Below are positions 8,406 through 17,760 of a stretch of 29,906 nucleotides of DNA, one piece after another. The DNA comes from Verrucomicrobiaceae bacterium (GTDB lineage Bacteria > Verrucomicrobiota > Verrucomicrobiia > Verrucomicrobiales > Verrucomicrobiaceae), in NCBI GenBank assembly GCA_016713035.1, contig JADJPW010000018.1, forward strand, positions 1 through 29,906, given 5' to 3'. Under the pieces are notes generated by a model. The model was not told where the DNA came from, ran no database searches, and was given only the letters and a program-made list of their open reading frames with translations. The position numbers were made by a program, and so were the translations under genes. Positions within the stretch are counted from its first letter, which is position 1. Each line of letters begins with the position of its first letter.

Positions 8406-10590
8406 TCACAGCAACCTCACGCAGCCCGGTGTGGCGTTTGCGGCTTTCTTGGCGGCTGACGGCCAAAGCGAGCGCTTTGTCATCACCGACGAGGATGCAG
8501 AGGCGCTTCGCACGGGTGATGGCGGTGTAGATGAGACTGCGCTCCAGCAGTACATAGTGCTGCGTGCTCACGGGGATGATGACGCAGGGGAATTCGCTGC
8601 CTTGGCTCTTATGAATGGTCAAAGCGTAGGCGAGTTGGAGCTCATCGAGCTCGCCGGGTTCGTAGGCGACGAGGCGGTCGGCTTCATAGCGCACCTGCAC
8701 TTTGAGTGGGTCGGTGTCGATGGAGGCGATGTGGCCGATGTCGCCGTTGAAGACGTCTTTGTCGTAGTTGTTGGCGGTTTGATGACTTTGTCGCCGACGC
8801 GGAAGGTGGTCTGAAAGCGCTCGATCTCGAATTTCAGCTCATTGGGCGGATTGAGGGCGAGTTGCGGGGCTTCATTGAGCGACTGCGTGCCGAGAAGGTG
8901 GGGATTCATCGGCGTGAGCAAGTGGATGTCGCGGATGGGGTAAAAACCATAGCGATTCGGCAGTAGTGTGTGGGTGAGTTGCAAGATGGTGGCGCGGATG
9001 TCGTCGGGCGTGGCGGCTTCGAGGAAAAAGAAGTCGCTGTTCTTCACCGGCCACAGCTCCGGCACCTGACCGCGATTGATGGCATGCGCGGTGGTGATGA
9101 TGCGGCTGGTGGCGGCCTGGCGGAAGATTTCCGTGAGTTTCACGCAGGGCACCGCGCCGCTGGCGATGAGGTCATTCAAAACCATACCGGGGCCGACGGA
9201 GGAGGCGATCGGCATCACCCACGATGAGCAAGTGCGCTCCGCTCGGCAATGCGGCGAGGAATTGCGCCATGAGCGGTGCGTCGATCATGCTGGCCTCATC
9301 GAGTACGAAGAGGTTACCGACGAGCGGCTTGCCGCGGTGGCGGCCCCACTGGCCTTCGCCTTGGAATTCGAGCAGGCGGTGCATGGTCTTCGCCTCCATG
9401 CCAGTGCTTTCGCTGAGGCGCTTCGCCGCACGGCCAGTCGGGGCGGCGAGGACGATTTTCACGCCTTTGCTGTCCAGTATCATGAGGATGCTGCGCAGGA
9501 TCGTCGTCTTGCCCACGCCGGGGCCACCGGTGATGATGAGCATGCGGTGCTTCAAAGCCTCCCGCACGGCCTGCTGCTGGCTGGGGGCGAGTTCTTTGCC
9601 GGTTTTTTTCATCACCCAGGTCAAAGCGGCCTCAACGTCGATCGGGGGATAGTCAGCGGGCAATGTGGCGAGTGACTTCACATTCGCGGCGATGCTCTGC
9701 TCAGCGGCGCGGAGCTTGGGCAGGTATAAAAAGTCGCCATGACGCTCGATTTGGCTTTCGGCGATGAGGGCCTCGATCTGCGGTGGGACGAGCGCATCCG
9801 CCTGGAGCAGCGCGATGGCTTTTTCGGCCAATTTGGCCTCTGGGAAGCAGCAGTGGCCACTTTGGGCCGCTGTTTCCAAAACATGCAAAATGGCCGCTTT
9901 GATTCGCTGCGGGGCATCTGCGGCCACTCCGAGCTGGTAGGCGATGTCATCCGCCGTTTTGAAGCCGATGCCGCGAATGTCCTGCGCCAGCCGATACGGG
10001 TTTTCCTTCAAGATGGCCTGCGCTTCGGCACCGTAAGTCTTGTAGATGCGCAGCGCTCGTGCGGAGCTGATGCCGTGCTGGTGGAGGAAGAGCATGATGC
10101 CGTGGACGGCTTTTTGCTTCATCCACGATTCGCGGATTTCGAGCCGGCGCTTTTTGCCCACGCCTTCCACGTCCTCCAGCCGCTTCGATTCGTTCTCGAT
10201 GATCTCAAACACCTTCGGGCCAAATTTTTCGACGATGCGCTTTGCATACGCCGGGCCAATACCGTCGATCAAACCACTGCCGAGGTAGCGCTCGATGCCG
10301 TTGAGCGAATCGGGCCGTTTCAGCTTCAACTCATCCGCTTTGAACTGCGGCCCGAAGTCGCGATTCGGCTCCCAGGTGCCGCGTGCCTCGAATTCCTCGC
10401 CGGTGACGACACGCGGCGCTTTGCCGAGCAGGCTGACGGTGTCGCGTTTGCCCTCTGGCATCACTTTGAGGATGCAGTAGCCGTTGTCTTCATTGTGAAA
10501 CACCACGCGCTCCACGAATCCGCGAAGGACTTCGTTTTTTGCGGGGTTGGGGCGTGGTGGCGGCATGCGCGTAGAGATAGGCCGTGCCAT
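8406..10590 (-). CDS. recD2: RecD2-type SF1B DNA helicase, two or three frameshifts
   Basis: ATG 10590 opens a 472-codon frame. An OB-like N-terminal part (VERVVFHNEDNGYCILKV) leads into helix-hairpin-helix repeats (YLGSGLIDGIGPAYAKRIVEKFG, LEDVEGVGKKRRLEI, GIGFKTADDIAYQLG). Then comes Walker A GGPGVGKTT near residue 355, PTGRAAKRLSE, and Walker B LFVLDEASMID. At about 9210 the text after HLLIVGDAD shifts frame to SVGPGMVLNDL..LTEIFRQA. A second shift near 8785 continues as NNYDKDVFNGDIGHI and LAYALTIHKSQGSEFPCVIIP (motif V), then TAITRAKRLCILVGD (motif VI). RecD2 is a 5'-3' helicase of bacteria that lack RecBC partners and is involved in repair. The last frame stays open to 8224, across pdxH; a third indel placing the stop at 8406-8408 is more likely. 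Confidence 0.9.
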
Positions 10591-10687
10591 GAAGGGCTCG
10601 CAACAAGAAGACTCACCACCACCCCGCGTGCGCGGCCTACGCCGATAAATTTGAACGATAAGACCCTGCGGAGCAGACAGACGGACG

Positions 10688-10716
10688 TTGCCACAGTGAA
10701 ATCGGCACGTTACTCT
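10688..10716 (+). promoter_or_regulatory. Candidate sigma-70 promoter for the lipoprotein gene
   Basis: TTGCCA (10688-10693) is followed by exactly 17 nt and TACTCT (10711-10716), 23 nt before the ATG at 10740. The -35 matches five of six consensus bases; the -10 matches only the three most conserved ones. It lies in the 149-bp divergent gap with recD2. Confidence 0.35.
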
Positions 10717-10739
10717 GTCGGCCGCCCGCTCGCTCCATC

Positions 10740-11276
10740 ATGAAATCGTCCACTTTGCTCCGCCACCTCACTGCCCTGCTTGCCTGCATGCTGCTGGGCG
10801 CATGTGCCTCCTCCACCATGGACTCCGTCCCTGATGAAGCAAAACTGGAGCAGTATAAGAACGCCGCACGCAGCAGCTTCCAGGGTGAGTATGCACGCCT
10901 CATCACCGAGCGTGACTCGGGTTTTCTCACACAGGCACAATACAGTGAGCAGGTGAATCGCCTGGAGGAGCGGGTGGTGCAGAAAGCGCACACCCTGGCC
11001 TGGGAGTCACACCAGATGGCCGAGCTGGAGCGAGCCGCCCAGGGAGTGCCCACCCCAGCGGCACCCCAGATGCTCAATGCTCCGAGTGCCATGCGCGGCG
11101 GTGCAGGCGGATCATCGAACTACCGCTCCTCGCTCAATCAATACAACAACATGAGCGGTGTCGGTGGAGCGAGCTCGATGACCAGCAGCCAGCTCAATAC
11201 AGGCGGGAGCTATAATGGTAGCGGGGCACTTTCCACGCCCAACTACCCTGGCAGCATTTACGACGGCAACCAGTGA
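10740..11276 (+). CDS. Predicted lipoprotein of unknown function
   Basis: The 178-residue frame is intact. The N terminus has two early charged residues, a hydrophobic stretch and the lipobox L-L-G-A-C at residues 18-22. It should therefore be lipidated on the Cys and anchored in a membrane. Residues 30-100 are charged and probably helical, with LEQYKNAARSSFQGEYARLITE and QYSEQVNRLEERVVQKAHTLA suggesting a short coiled coil. From about residue 115 the chain becomes a low-complexity Ser/Gly/Asn/Tyr tail (SSNYRSSLNQYNNMSG, GGSYNGSGALS), probably disordered. No family is recognised. It is followed after 53 nt by the metal ATPase on the same strand; a functional link is not evident. Confidence 0.8.
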   Translation: MKSSTLLRHLTALLACMLLGACASSTMDSVPDEAKLEQYKNAARSSFQGEYARLITERDSGFLTQAQYSEQVNRLEERVVQKAHTLAWESHQMAELERAAQGVPTPAAPQMLNAPSAMRGGAGGSSNYRSSLNQYNNMSGVGGASSMTSSQLNTGGSYNGSGALSTPNYPGSIYDGNQ

Positions 11277-11329
11277 CGCACACGCTGGGAGAACAACGGC
11301 TTGTCAGCCATGCGCTGGCTCCGTAAAGC

Positions 11330-13553
11330 ATGGCATCAATGCCTTTTTCTACCTCAGCGCCCTCCGACAATGCCTGGATGACGGCCATCGAGTCTTTTTT
11401 GCTCGATGAGCCCTCCATAGAGGCCATCCGGCTCGATCCGCAGTCCCGGAAGGTCGAAATGGCCACTCTCGGCCGCGTGGATGGCGATTTACTCCAGGCC
11501 AAGCTGGCCGAGGTGCTGCGTAGCATTGATGCGAAGTGGCTCAAAGACATCCCCGGCCACACACCGATGCTGGGGGTGAGCCAACCGAGCAATGGCGTGC
11601 TCCAGATCGAGAAACCCACCTGCCCCACCGCGCTGACTTTCTGGAAGTGGCGCGAGTTCGAGTGGCCGGAGTCGGATGAGCTCGAACAAGAGAGTGAGGA
11701 CGAGTGGCGCATGCTCGCGGTGCAGGCAGCGATCTGCGGCGTGGCACTCGCGGCGGGATGGTTTTTCGGCCATCCGGCGCTTTTCATCATCTCACTCGTC
11801 GCGGGTGGCTGGGATGCCGCGAAGGATGCGTGGGAAAACCTGCGTGAAGGCCGACTCGATGTGCATTTCCTCATGCTCGCCGTTGCTCTCGGTGCTGTGG
11901 CCATCGGTGCGTGGGAGGAGGGTGCCCTGCTGCTCTTCCTTTTCTCCACCAGCGGTGCTTTGGAGCATTTCGTGCTCTACCGCACGCACCGTGAGATCAA
12001 TGCGCTGACGAAAACCGTTCCCAAAATCGCCCATGTGCTGCTGGCGGATGGTACGACGGAGGACCGTGCCGTGCAGTTGCTCCGCGTGGGTGAAACCATC
12101 GTCGTAAAGCCGGATGAGCTCTTCCCAGTCGATGGCAGTGTGCTCACTGGCCTCACCGCCGCAGATGAATCCACCCTCACGGGCGAATCCCTGCCCGTAG
12201 CCAAAGAAAAAGGTGCCGCGATCTACGGCGGCACGCTGAATCTCTGGGGCCTCGTGCAGGTCCGTGTGGATAAGCTGGCGACGCAGAGCTCCCTGGCAAA
12301 AATCATCTCCCTCATCCAGAGCGCTCAGAAAATGCGGGCACCGAGTCAGCGCTTCACAGACCGCTTTGGCACGCGGTACACGCTTTTGACCCTCAGCATC
12401 GTCGCGGTGATGTTTTTCGTCTGGTGGCTGGGTTTTGGCATTCCGCCCTTTGAGAACACGGAGGCCTCTAAATCGGCTTTTTACCGTGCGATGACGCTGC
12501 TCGTCGTCATGAGCCCCTGTGCGCTCGTTTTGTCGATCCCATCTGCCATTCTCGCTGCCATCGCATGGGGAGCGCGGCACGGCGTGCTCTTCCGTGGAGG
12601 TGCCGCCATCGAAAAGCTGGCAGAAGTCGATGTGGTGGCGATGGATAAGCCCGGCACGCTCACCGAAGGCGAGCTCCGCGTCACGAAGATCGAATCCTTC
12701 CCCGCAGGCCGGGAGAGTGACGTGCTACGCATCGCGGTGAGTCTGGAGTCGAACTCGAACCACCCCATCGCCCGTGCCATCACGCGGTTTGGCCAGACGC
12801 AGGGCATCGCAGCGGAAAAGTTGGCGGAATTTCACTCCATCGCCGGGCAGGGGCTGCGCGGCCGCACAGAGGCGGGTCTCAGCTACGTCGGCAGGCGTGA
12901 GCTGGTGCAGGGCAGCCCGCTCGGGGATGCACTGGCAGGCGTGCCAGATGCACCGCTGGGCTTCAGTGAAGTGTGGGTGCTGCATGAGCAGATCGTGGGC
13001 CGCATCTTGCTCAAAGATGAGGTGCGTCCCGGCAGCCGTGCGGTGCTGGAGCGCCTCGCGGCAGATGGTGTGCGCACCATCATGCTCACCGGTGACCGCC
13101 GCGCCGCCGCCACAGAGGTCGCAAAGCAGCTCGGCATCGCCGAGGTCCGCGCTGGGCTGCACCCAGAGGACAAAGTGGCCGCCATCCGCGAGCTGACGCT
13201 GGAAGGGAAAAAAGTCGCCATGATCGGTGATGGCGTGAATGATGCCCCCAGCCTCGCCGCCGCCTACGTCAGTGTGGCGATGGGTGCACGCGGCAGTGAT
13301 GCCGCACTGGAGCAGAGCGATGTGGTGCTGATGCAGGACAAGATCGAAAAACTGCTCTCCGCCCGCCGCGTCAGTGAGCACGCCCGGCGCATCATTCGTC
13401 AAAACGTCGTCATTTCACTGGGCAGCGTCATCATCATGGCGGTGGCGTCCTTTATTCGGCATCGTACCGCTCACGCTCGGTGTGCTGACGCATGAGGGCA
13501 GCACCGTGATCGTGTGCCTGAACAGCCTGCGCCTGCTGTTTGAGAAGGAGTGA
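11330..13553 (+). CDS. P1B-4-type metal-transporting ATPase (Co/Zn/Cd/Fe group), one 3' frameshift
   Basis: The clean frame covers 721 codons to 13495. Residues 15-65 resemble a heavy-metal-associated beta-alpha-beta fold without a C-x-x-C site. Hydrophobic segments follow at about 125-195, then STLTGES (A domain), SPCALVLSIPSA in the metal-site helix, a phosphorylation site written D-K-P-G-T-L-T instead of D-K-T-G-T, NSNHPIARAI (the HP motif of P1B pumps), MLTGDRRAAA and GDGVNDAPSLA. At about 13452 one base shift restores FGIVPLTLGVLTHEGSTVIVCLNSLRLLFEKE and the stop at 13551-13553. S-P-C plus H-E-G-S-T are the signatures of the P1B-4 subgroup (CoaT, CtpD, PfeT), which exports Co2+, Zn2+, Cd2+ or Fe2+. 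Which ion this one moves cannot be read from sequence. The stop overlaps the GTG of alr. Confidence 0.88.
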
Positions 13554-14718
13554 CGATTCATTCCACGGACCGAGTGATTTTTCCTGCGGCTGTGCTCAGT
13601 TCTGAGCTCTCCATGGATGCCATCCGCCCTACCCACGTCGAAATCGATCTCAGCATGCTCGCGCAAAACTTTGCGGCGATACAGGCGCATGTGGGCAAGG
13701 CGGAGGTGATGCCGGTGGTGAAGGCCAATGCGTATGGGCATGGCATCGTGGAGTGTGCGCCGCATCTGGTGAAGCAGGGTGCCACATGCTGCGGCGTGGC
13801 GCTGCTGGAGGAGGCGGTGATGCTGCGGCAGGCAGGCATCACGGTGCCGATCCTGGTCTTTGGCGGTGTGGCGACGCGGCAGATCCCGCAATTCATCACG
13901 CATGGTCTGATGATGACGGCCTCCTCCATCGATAAGCTGCGCCAGATCGATGAGGCTGCGGCAGCGGCGAAGTCGCGGGCACGCGTGCATTTGAAAATCG
14001 ACACCGGGATGGAGCGGATCGGCGTGCATTGGTACAGTGCCGAAAAGCTGCTGGAGGCCTCTCTGAGCCTGAAAAACGTCGATGTGGCCGGTATTTACTC
14101 CCATTTCGCGACTTCGGACGCGGAGGAGCTTTTTCGCGCAGAGGAGCAGTTGGCGCGATTTCACGAGGTACTCGATTTTTACCCCAAACACAGCCTACCG
14201 ACGCCGCAGCGGCATATCGCGAATTCGGGCGGCATTTGAATTTGCCGCAGAGTCACCTGGATCTGGTGAGGCCTGGAATCATGCTCTACGGCGTGTATCC
14301 ATCGCGTGCGACACGGCAGTCGGTGCAGGTGCAACCGGTGCTGAGTTGGCGCTCGCAGGTGGTTTTTTTCAAAGTGGTGCTGCCAGGGCATCCCGTGAGC
14401 TATGGAGGCACCTGGAAGAGCGATCACCCCGTGCGGGTAGTGACGGTGCCGGTGGGCTACGGGGATGGCTACTTCCGTGCGCTATCGAATCGCGGCCAGG
14501 TGGTCATCCGTGGTGAGCGGCACCCGATCGCGGGCCGTGTGTGCATGGACCAGTTCATGGTGAACCTGGAATGGGGCACGGCCTACAATGGCGATGCGGT
14601 GACTCTGATCGGTGATGGCATCAGCGCCCAAGATGTGGCGGACTGGGCCGGTACGATCCCCTACGAGGTGCTGACGAATGTGCATGCACGCGTGCCGAGG
14701 GTGTATGTGGGGGGGTGA
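13550..14718 (+). CDS. alr: Alanine racemase, one frameshift
   Basis: The enzyme is the PLP-dependent racemase making D-alanine for peptidoglycan. The N-terminal barrel carries AEVMPVVKANAYGHG, whose Lys binds PLP. VHLKIDTGMERIGV and AGIYSHFATSDA are further barrel blocks. Near 14235 the frame breaks after RHIANSGGI and resumes as LPQSHLDLVRPGIMLYGVYPS. The C-terminal domain has VPVGYGDGYFRALSNRG (catalytic Tyr) and GRVCMDQFMVNL. Total length is about 388 codons, normal for Alr. Two starts are possible: GTG 13550, overlapping the ATPase stop (GTGA), or ATG 13613 (MDAIRPTHVEIDLS), which fits homologues better because the first 21 residues look unlike Alr. Coupling to the ATPase by overlap would not need the longer protein to matter. 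Confidence 0.92.
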
Positions 14719-14998
14719 GGTTCGAGGTTTCTAAATCTTCCTCCTCCTCTTCCTCTTACTCGTCCTCCCGGAATGGACGTCTCCAGGCTTTCGCAAGGCG
14801 GTTTGGCCCGCGCTTCCACTTCGTTCACGCTGATCACACGTACCTCCCACCTTGGCACCGGCGGTCAAACCGGGGATCACGGCGTTGCTCTCCGTCACGC
14901 TCAACACTGCGCGGAAGTCGGTATCCACGCCGATGACTTTGATCCAGACACAAGAGTCCTTTTTTGAGCCTCTCCTACTGTCTGTGGCCGGACCAGCC
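14719..14998. other. Gene-free gap before the tandem array; possible minus-strand ORF
   Basis: Just after alr there is a pyrimidine-rich stretch (about 14736-14768). On the minus strand a frame at 15000-14731 contains WIKVIGVDTDFRAVLSVTESNAVIPGLTAGAKVGG, which reads like real beta-rich protein, then a basic tail RTSKRKRRRK. Its upstream end would lie in the repeat array, so it may be the remnant of a gene cut by the array. I do not recognise it and do not call it a gene. Confidence 0.25.
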
Positions 14999-15244
14999 AA
15001 AAACGGTCGTACGAGCCCCTACCCGGAAGCGGGCGACCCAAAAACGGCCGTACGCAGCCCCACCCGGAAGCGGGCGACCCAAAAACGGCGGTACGCAGCC
15101 CCACCCGGAAGCGAGCGGCCCCAAAACGGCGGTACGCGGCCCCACCCGGAAGCGGGCGGCCCAAAAACGGCAGTACGCGGCCTCACCCGGAAGCGGGCAG
15201 CTCAAAAACGGCGGTACGCATGCCCACCCGGAAGCGGGCGACCC
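14999..15244. repeat. Tandem array: six copies of a 41-bp unit
   Basis: The phase is exact: A-runs begin at 14999, 15040, 15081, 15122 (one A shorter), 15163 and 15204. Each unit has the pattern AAAAACGG-n-n-GTACG...CCC, then ACCCGGAAGCGGGC, with a few substitutions per copy and no length change. The segment CCCG-GAAG-CGGG can form a 4-bp mini-hairpin in all but the third unit, where it is disrupted. Because 41 is not a multiple of three and the unit lacks stops, long frames appear on both strands. They are by-products, not genes. There are no unique spacers between units, so it is not a CRISPR. It sits between alr (+) and the SprT-like gene (-), both of which point into it. Confidence 0.95.
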
Positions 15245-15486
15245 GCGTACGTCCGTTTCCGGTCCAAAAAACCGGCCCGAAAGGCTGTAGCCAGCCTTAT
15301 CCCCCACCGGGACTTGCCCATGGGACCTAAAGTTTATCTTGTAAGCACCGCCGCGTTCCGGCACAACCGCCGCCGAACTCCTCACCCAATACGATTTTCA
15401 CGACCCAGAACCTGAATAAGTGCAGCTCACGGCGCATTCCTAAAATGACTCCCATGAGTTGTTTTACCCAAAGTGGGAAAAGCGGT
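15245..15486. other. Gene-free gap after the tandem array
   Basis: A degenerate end of the array (GACCCGCGTACGTCCG, 15240-15255) runs into a possible hairpin, CCGGT..ACCGG, at about 15259-15275. A minus-strand frame from ATG 15456 to 15327 (MGVILGMRRELHLFRFWVVK and on, about 43 residues) is open, but it has no visible ribosome-binding site and no recognised content. Otherwise I see nothing. Confidence 0.3.
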
Positions 15487-16110
15487 TCAGTTTTCGGGCT
15501 GGAGGTAGCGGAGTTTGAAGCGTGCGTCGAATTTGCCGCCGGCGTGGGCTTTGCAGCAGGCGCTGCAGGCGCGGGGGCCACGGAATTTCCGCACTTTGCG
15601 CACGGTGTATTGGCAACCGGGGCAGACGTAGAGGTGCTTGCGCTCGACTTCGTTGCGGGGGAAGGGCAGGCTGTGGCGGGCTCGCTCGCCGGGGATGCCC
15701 AGGTCTGCGCAGGCGGCACGCCACTCGGCTCCATGGGGCTCGATGCGGCGGCGTCCACAGCGGTGATGGGCGATGAGATGGGCGAGCTCGTGCTTCAGGG
15801 TGCGCTCGACCTGGCCATCGAACTCTCGCAGGCGTGGATTGAGCTCGATGCGGCACTGGCCGTAATGGGCGTAGCCTGCGGTGCTGCGTAGGCGCGGATT
15901 CCACTCGATGCGCAGGAGCCGCATCATGCCTGGGAGCTCGAGTTTTTCCAACCAACCACGGGCGCTGGCCTCCAGGGCCTCATCGCGGGTGGGTTCGTCG
16001 TTGGTTTCGGCCGGTGGCTCGGGCGGGGGTGCGTTTTCACGCAGGGAGCGCAGCGGGGACCACTGCGGCGCGGCGGTGAAGTCAAAAAAGAGCTGGGAGA
16101 GGCCGAGCAT
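15487..16110 (-). CDS. SprT-like zinc metalloprotease
   Basis: The intact 207-residue frame starts at ATG 16110. A Pro/Glu-rich linker (residues 25-45) precedes LPGMMRLLRIEWNPRLRSTAGYAHYGQCRIELNPRLREF, the usual SprT opening. The zinc-protease motif H-E-L-A-H-L-I-A-H-H follows at about residues 107-116 in TLKHELAHLIAHH. A C-terminal zinc ribbon carries C-P-G-C (VCPGCQYTV) and a second pair C-S-A-C-C about 20 residues later. This is the SprT/Spartan-like architecture. Eukaryotic Spartan cleaves DNA-protein crosslinks; the bacterial role is largely unproven. The stop lies at the edge of the repeat-bearing gap. The gene begins 6 nt after the cysE stop on the same strand, so the two are probably co-transcribed. 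Confidence 0.88.
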   Translation of the reverse strand: MLGLSQLFFDFTAAPQWSPLRSLRENAPPPEPPAETNDEPTRDEALEASARGWLEKLELPGMMRLLRIEWNPRLRSTAGYAHYGQCRIELNPRLREFDGQVERTLKHELAHLIAHHRCGRRRIEPHGAEWRAACADLGIPGERARHSLPFPRNEVERKHLYVCPGCQYTVRKVRKFRGPRACSACCKAHAGGKFDARFKLRYLQPEN

Positions 16111-16116
16111 GGTGCG

Positions 16117-17046
16117 TCAGTGCTTCTTTTTGGGCTTCACCTGGTGCTCCTGCTGACCGAGTGCGTAGAGCATGTCGGGCGGGACGCTTTCGAGGATGAA
16201 GACATTCGCGCCGATGGTGCTGCGGGCTCCGATGACGGTGTCGCCACCGACGATGGTGGCATTGGCATAGACGGTGACGTGGTCTTCGAGCGTGGGGTGG
16301 CGCTTTTTCCCGCGTAGGGCCTGCCCGGCCGCGAGTGAGCGTGCGACGAGGCCCACGCCCTGGTAGAGTTTCACATGATTGCCGAGCTGGGCGGTCTCAC
16401 CGATGACGACGCCGGTGCCGTGGTCGATGAAGAAGTGGGTGCCGATCTCTGCGCCGGGATGGATGTCGATGCCAGTGCGGCCATGGGCCCACTCGGTCAT
16501 CATGCGGGGGATGAGCGGCACGTTTTCTTTGTACAAGACATGCGCGGTGCGCTGGATGGCGATGGCCTCCAGGCCGGGATAGGCCAGGATGATCTCCTCA
16601 AAGCCGCGTGCGGCTGGATCTCCGGCAAAGGCGGCCTCGACATCGGTGGAGAGCAAGGCGCGGACATCTGGCAGACTGAGCATGAAGCGGCAGACGAGTG
16701 CGGTGGTGTCGATGTTTTTGTATTCATCTCCGCCATTGAGCCGCATGCTGCGGCTGACTTCTGCATTCAGCCGCTCGCGGATGCTGGCGACGAGCTCGCT
16801 GGTGACGAGGCCGAGCTCCTTGGAGGAGACGGCTTCTTCGGAGAAAAAGCCGGGGAAGAGCAGGTGGAGCAAGTCCTCACACAGCGTGGCGATGGCGTGC
16901 TTGGAGGGCAAATCGCCGCAATCGAGGTGATTGATGCCGCCTACCTCGCAGTACGAGGCCATGAGGCTGGTGACGATTTCTGTTTGGCGGCATTCCATGT
17001 GGTCTGCCGTTACCGCAGCATGCAGCGGATTCAAGCGCGGGGCCAC
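16117..17046 (-). CDS. cysE: Serine O-acetyltransferase
   Basis: The intact 309-residue frame opens at 17046. An N-terminal helical domain (to about residue 175) leads into the left-handed beta-helix: GRTGIDIHPGAEIGTHFFIDHGTGVVIGETAQLGNHVKLYQGVGL. The H-P-G-A-x-I-G and D-H-G-T-G-V-V-I-G-E-T blocks hold the catalytic Asp and His. After a loop come KRHPTLEDHVTVYANATIVGGDTVIGARSTIGANVFI and a Lys-rich tail. It transfers acetyl from acetyl-CoA to serine, the first step of cysteine synthesis. The long form with the G-K-K-R-H-P-T loop is the type found in many PVC and Bacteroidetes genomes. It is followed by the SprT-like gene; no cysK is in the window. Confidence 0.92.
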   Translation of the reverse strand: MAPRLNPLHAAVTADHMECRQTEIVTSLMASYCEVGGINHLDCGDLPSKHAIATLCEDLLHLLFPGFFSEEAVSSKELGLVTSELVASIRERLNAEVSRSMRLNGGDEYKNIDTTALVCRFMLSLPDVRALLSTDVEAAFAGDPAARGFEEIILAYPGLEAIAIQRTAHVLYKENVPLIPRMMTEWAHGRTGIDIHPGAEIGTHFFIDHGTGVVIGETAQLGNHVKLYQGVGLVARSLAAGQALRGKKRHPTLEDHVTVYANATIVGGDTVIGARSTIGANVFILESVPPDMLYALGQQEHQVKPKKKH

Positions 17047-17151
17047 ACTTCGCGATGGATGATGGCATTTTGTGAATAAGTGGGGCGATTTTAGCGCCAG
17101 CCTGCTCCATCACGCTCTTGCGGGCTCTGGCGCAGCGTTGTATCCGCGCAG

Positions 17152-17727
17152 ATGCCCACACTCCCTGCCCCGATTGGTTTTAAAGAATGGTCCTTTGTCT
17201 GCGATGCGCTGGCACAGGGACGGCTGAGCATCATTTTGCGCAAAGGCGGCATTCATGAGGGGCGCAGCGGCTTTGAGTGGAAGCACCGGCAGTTTTTGCT
17301 GTTTCCGACGTGGTTTCACAATCAGGCGGAGAAGCTGAGTTGGACGCCGGAGAATACGCAGCGTGATTTCCCGCCGGAGGAGCAGCGGCAGACGGTGGAC
17401 ATCGATGGCTGTGCGACGCTGGAGCAGGTGTGGAAGGTGACGGATTGGGAAAAAGTGGCCGCACTAGCCCCCCTGCACATCTGGAATGAGGACGTGGTGA
17501 AGGAACGCTTCGTCTATGATGAGGAAAGTTGCCTGCATGTGGCCCTGGTGCGTGCCTACCGGCTGCCGCAGCGCTGGCACTTCCCGTATGCCAAGAGCTA
17601 CGGCGGCTGCCGCTCCTGGATCACACTGCCGGAGGAGGGGCTGCCACTGGCTGAGAAGGCAGTGCCTGCACTCAGTGATGCGGCCTTTGCTGAAACAGCA
17701 GCAAAACTGCGAGCGATTTTGGGCTGA
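17152..17727 (+). CDS. DUF1802 family protein
   Basis: The 191-residue frame is intact and starts at ATG 17152. The opening GFKEWSFVCDALAQGRLSIILRKGGIHEG and the next block FEWKHRQFLLFPTWFHNQAEKL are the signature of DUF1802, a small cytoplasmic family found in many bacteria and without an assigned function. A mid-protein LHIWNEDVVKERFVYD and a late PYAKSYGGCRSWITLPEEG also match the family. It is divergent from cysE across 105 bp. It is followed after 33 nt by pgsA and then the RidA gene, so the three may form one operon. Nothing in the sequence tells its job. Confidence 0.85.
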   Translation: MPTLPAPIGFKEWSFVCDALAQGRLSIILRKGGIHEGRSGFEWKHRQFLLFPTWFHNQAEKLSWTPENTQRDFPPEEQRQTVDIDGCATLEQVWKVTDWEKVAALAPLHIWNEDVVKERFVYDEESCLHVALVRAYRLPQRWHFPYAKSYGGCRSWITLPEEGLPLAEKAVPALSDAAFAETAAKLRAILG

Positions 17728-17760
17728 CTTTACTCCCCAGCACCGTAAAGACCGCCGCGC

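Noticed and set aside
9172..9218. Programmed ribosomal frameshifting in recD2
   Set aside because: There is no slippery heptamer with a downstream structure, and neighbouring genes carry the same kind of indels.
9739..10743. 334-codon plus-strand open frame
   Set aside because: It is antisense to recD2 with its helix-hairpin-helix and Walker motifs; no family is recognisable in the plus frame.
14999..15244. CRISPR array
   Set aside because: The units are contiguous 41-bp copies without unique spacers and no cas gene is present.
14852..15415. Arg/Pro-rich repeat proteins in several frames of the array
   Set aside because: The unit is not a multiple of three and lacks stops, so every frame on both strands is open; no start signal or conserved product is evident.
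15445..15891. 148-codon plus-strand Ala/Gly-rich frame
   Set aside because: It is antisense to the SprT-like protease, whose HExxH motif and zinc ribbon support the minus strand.
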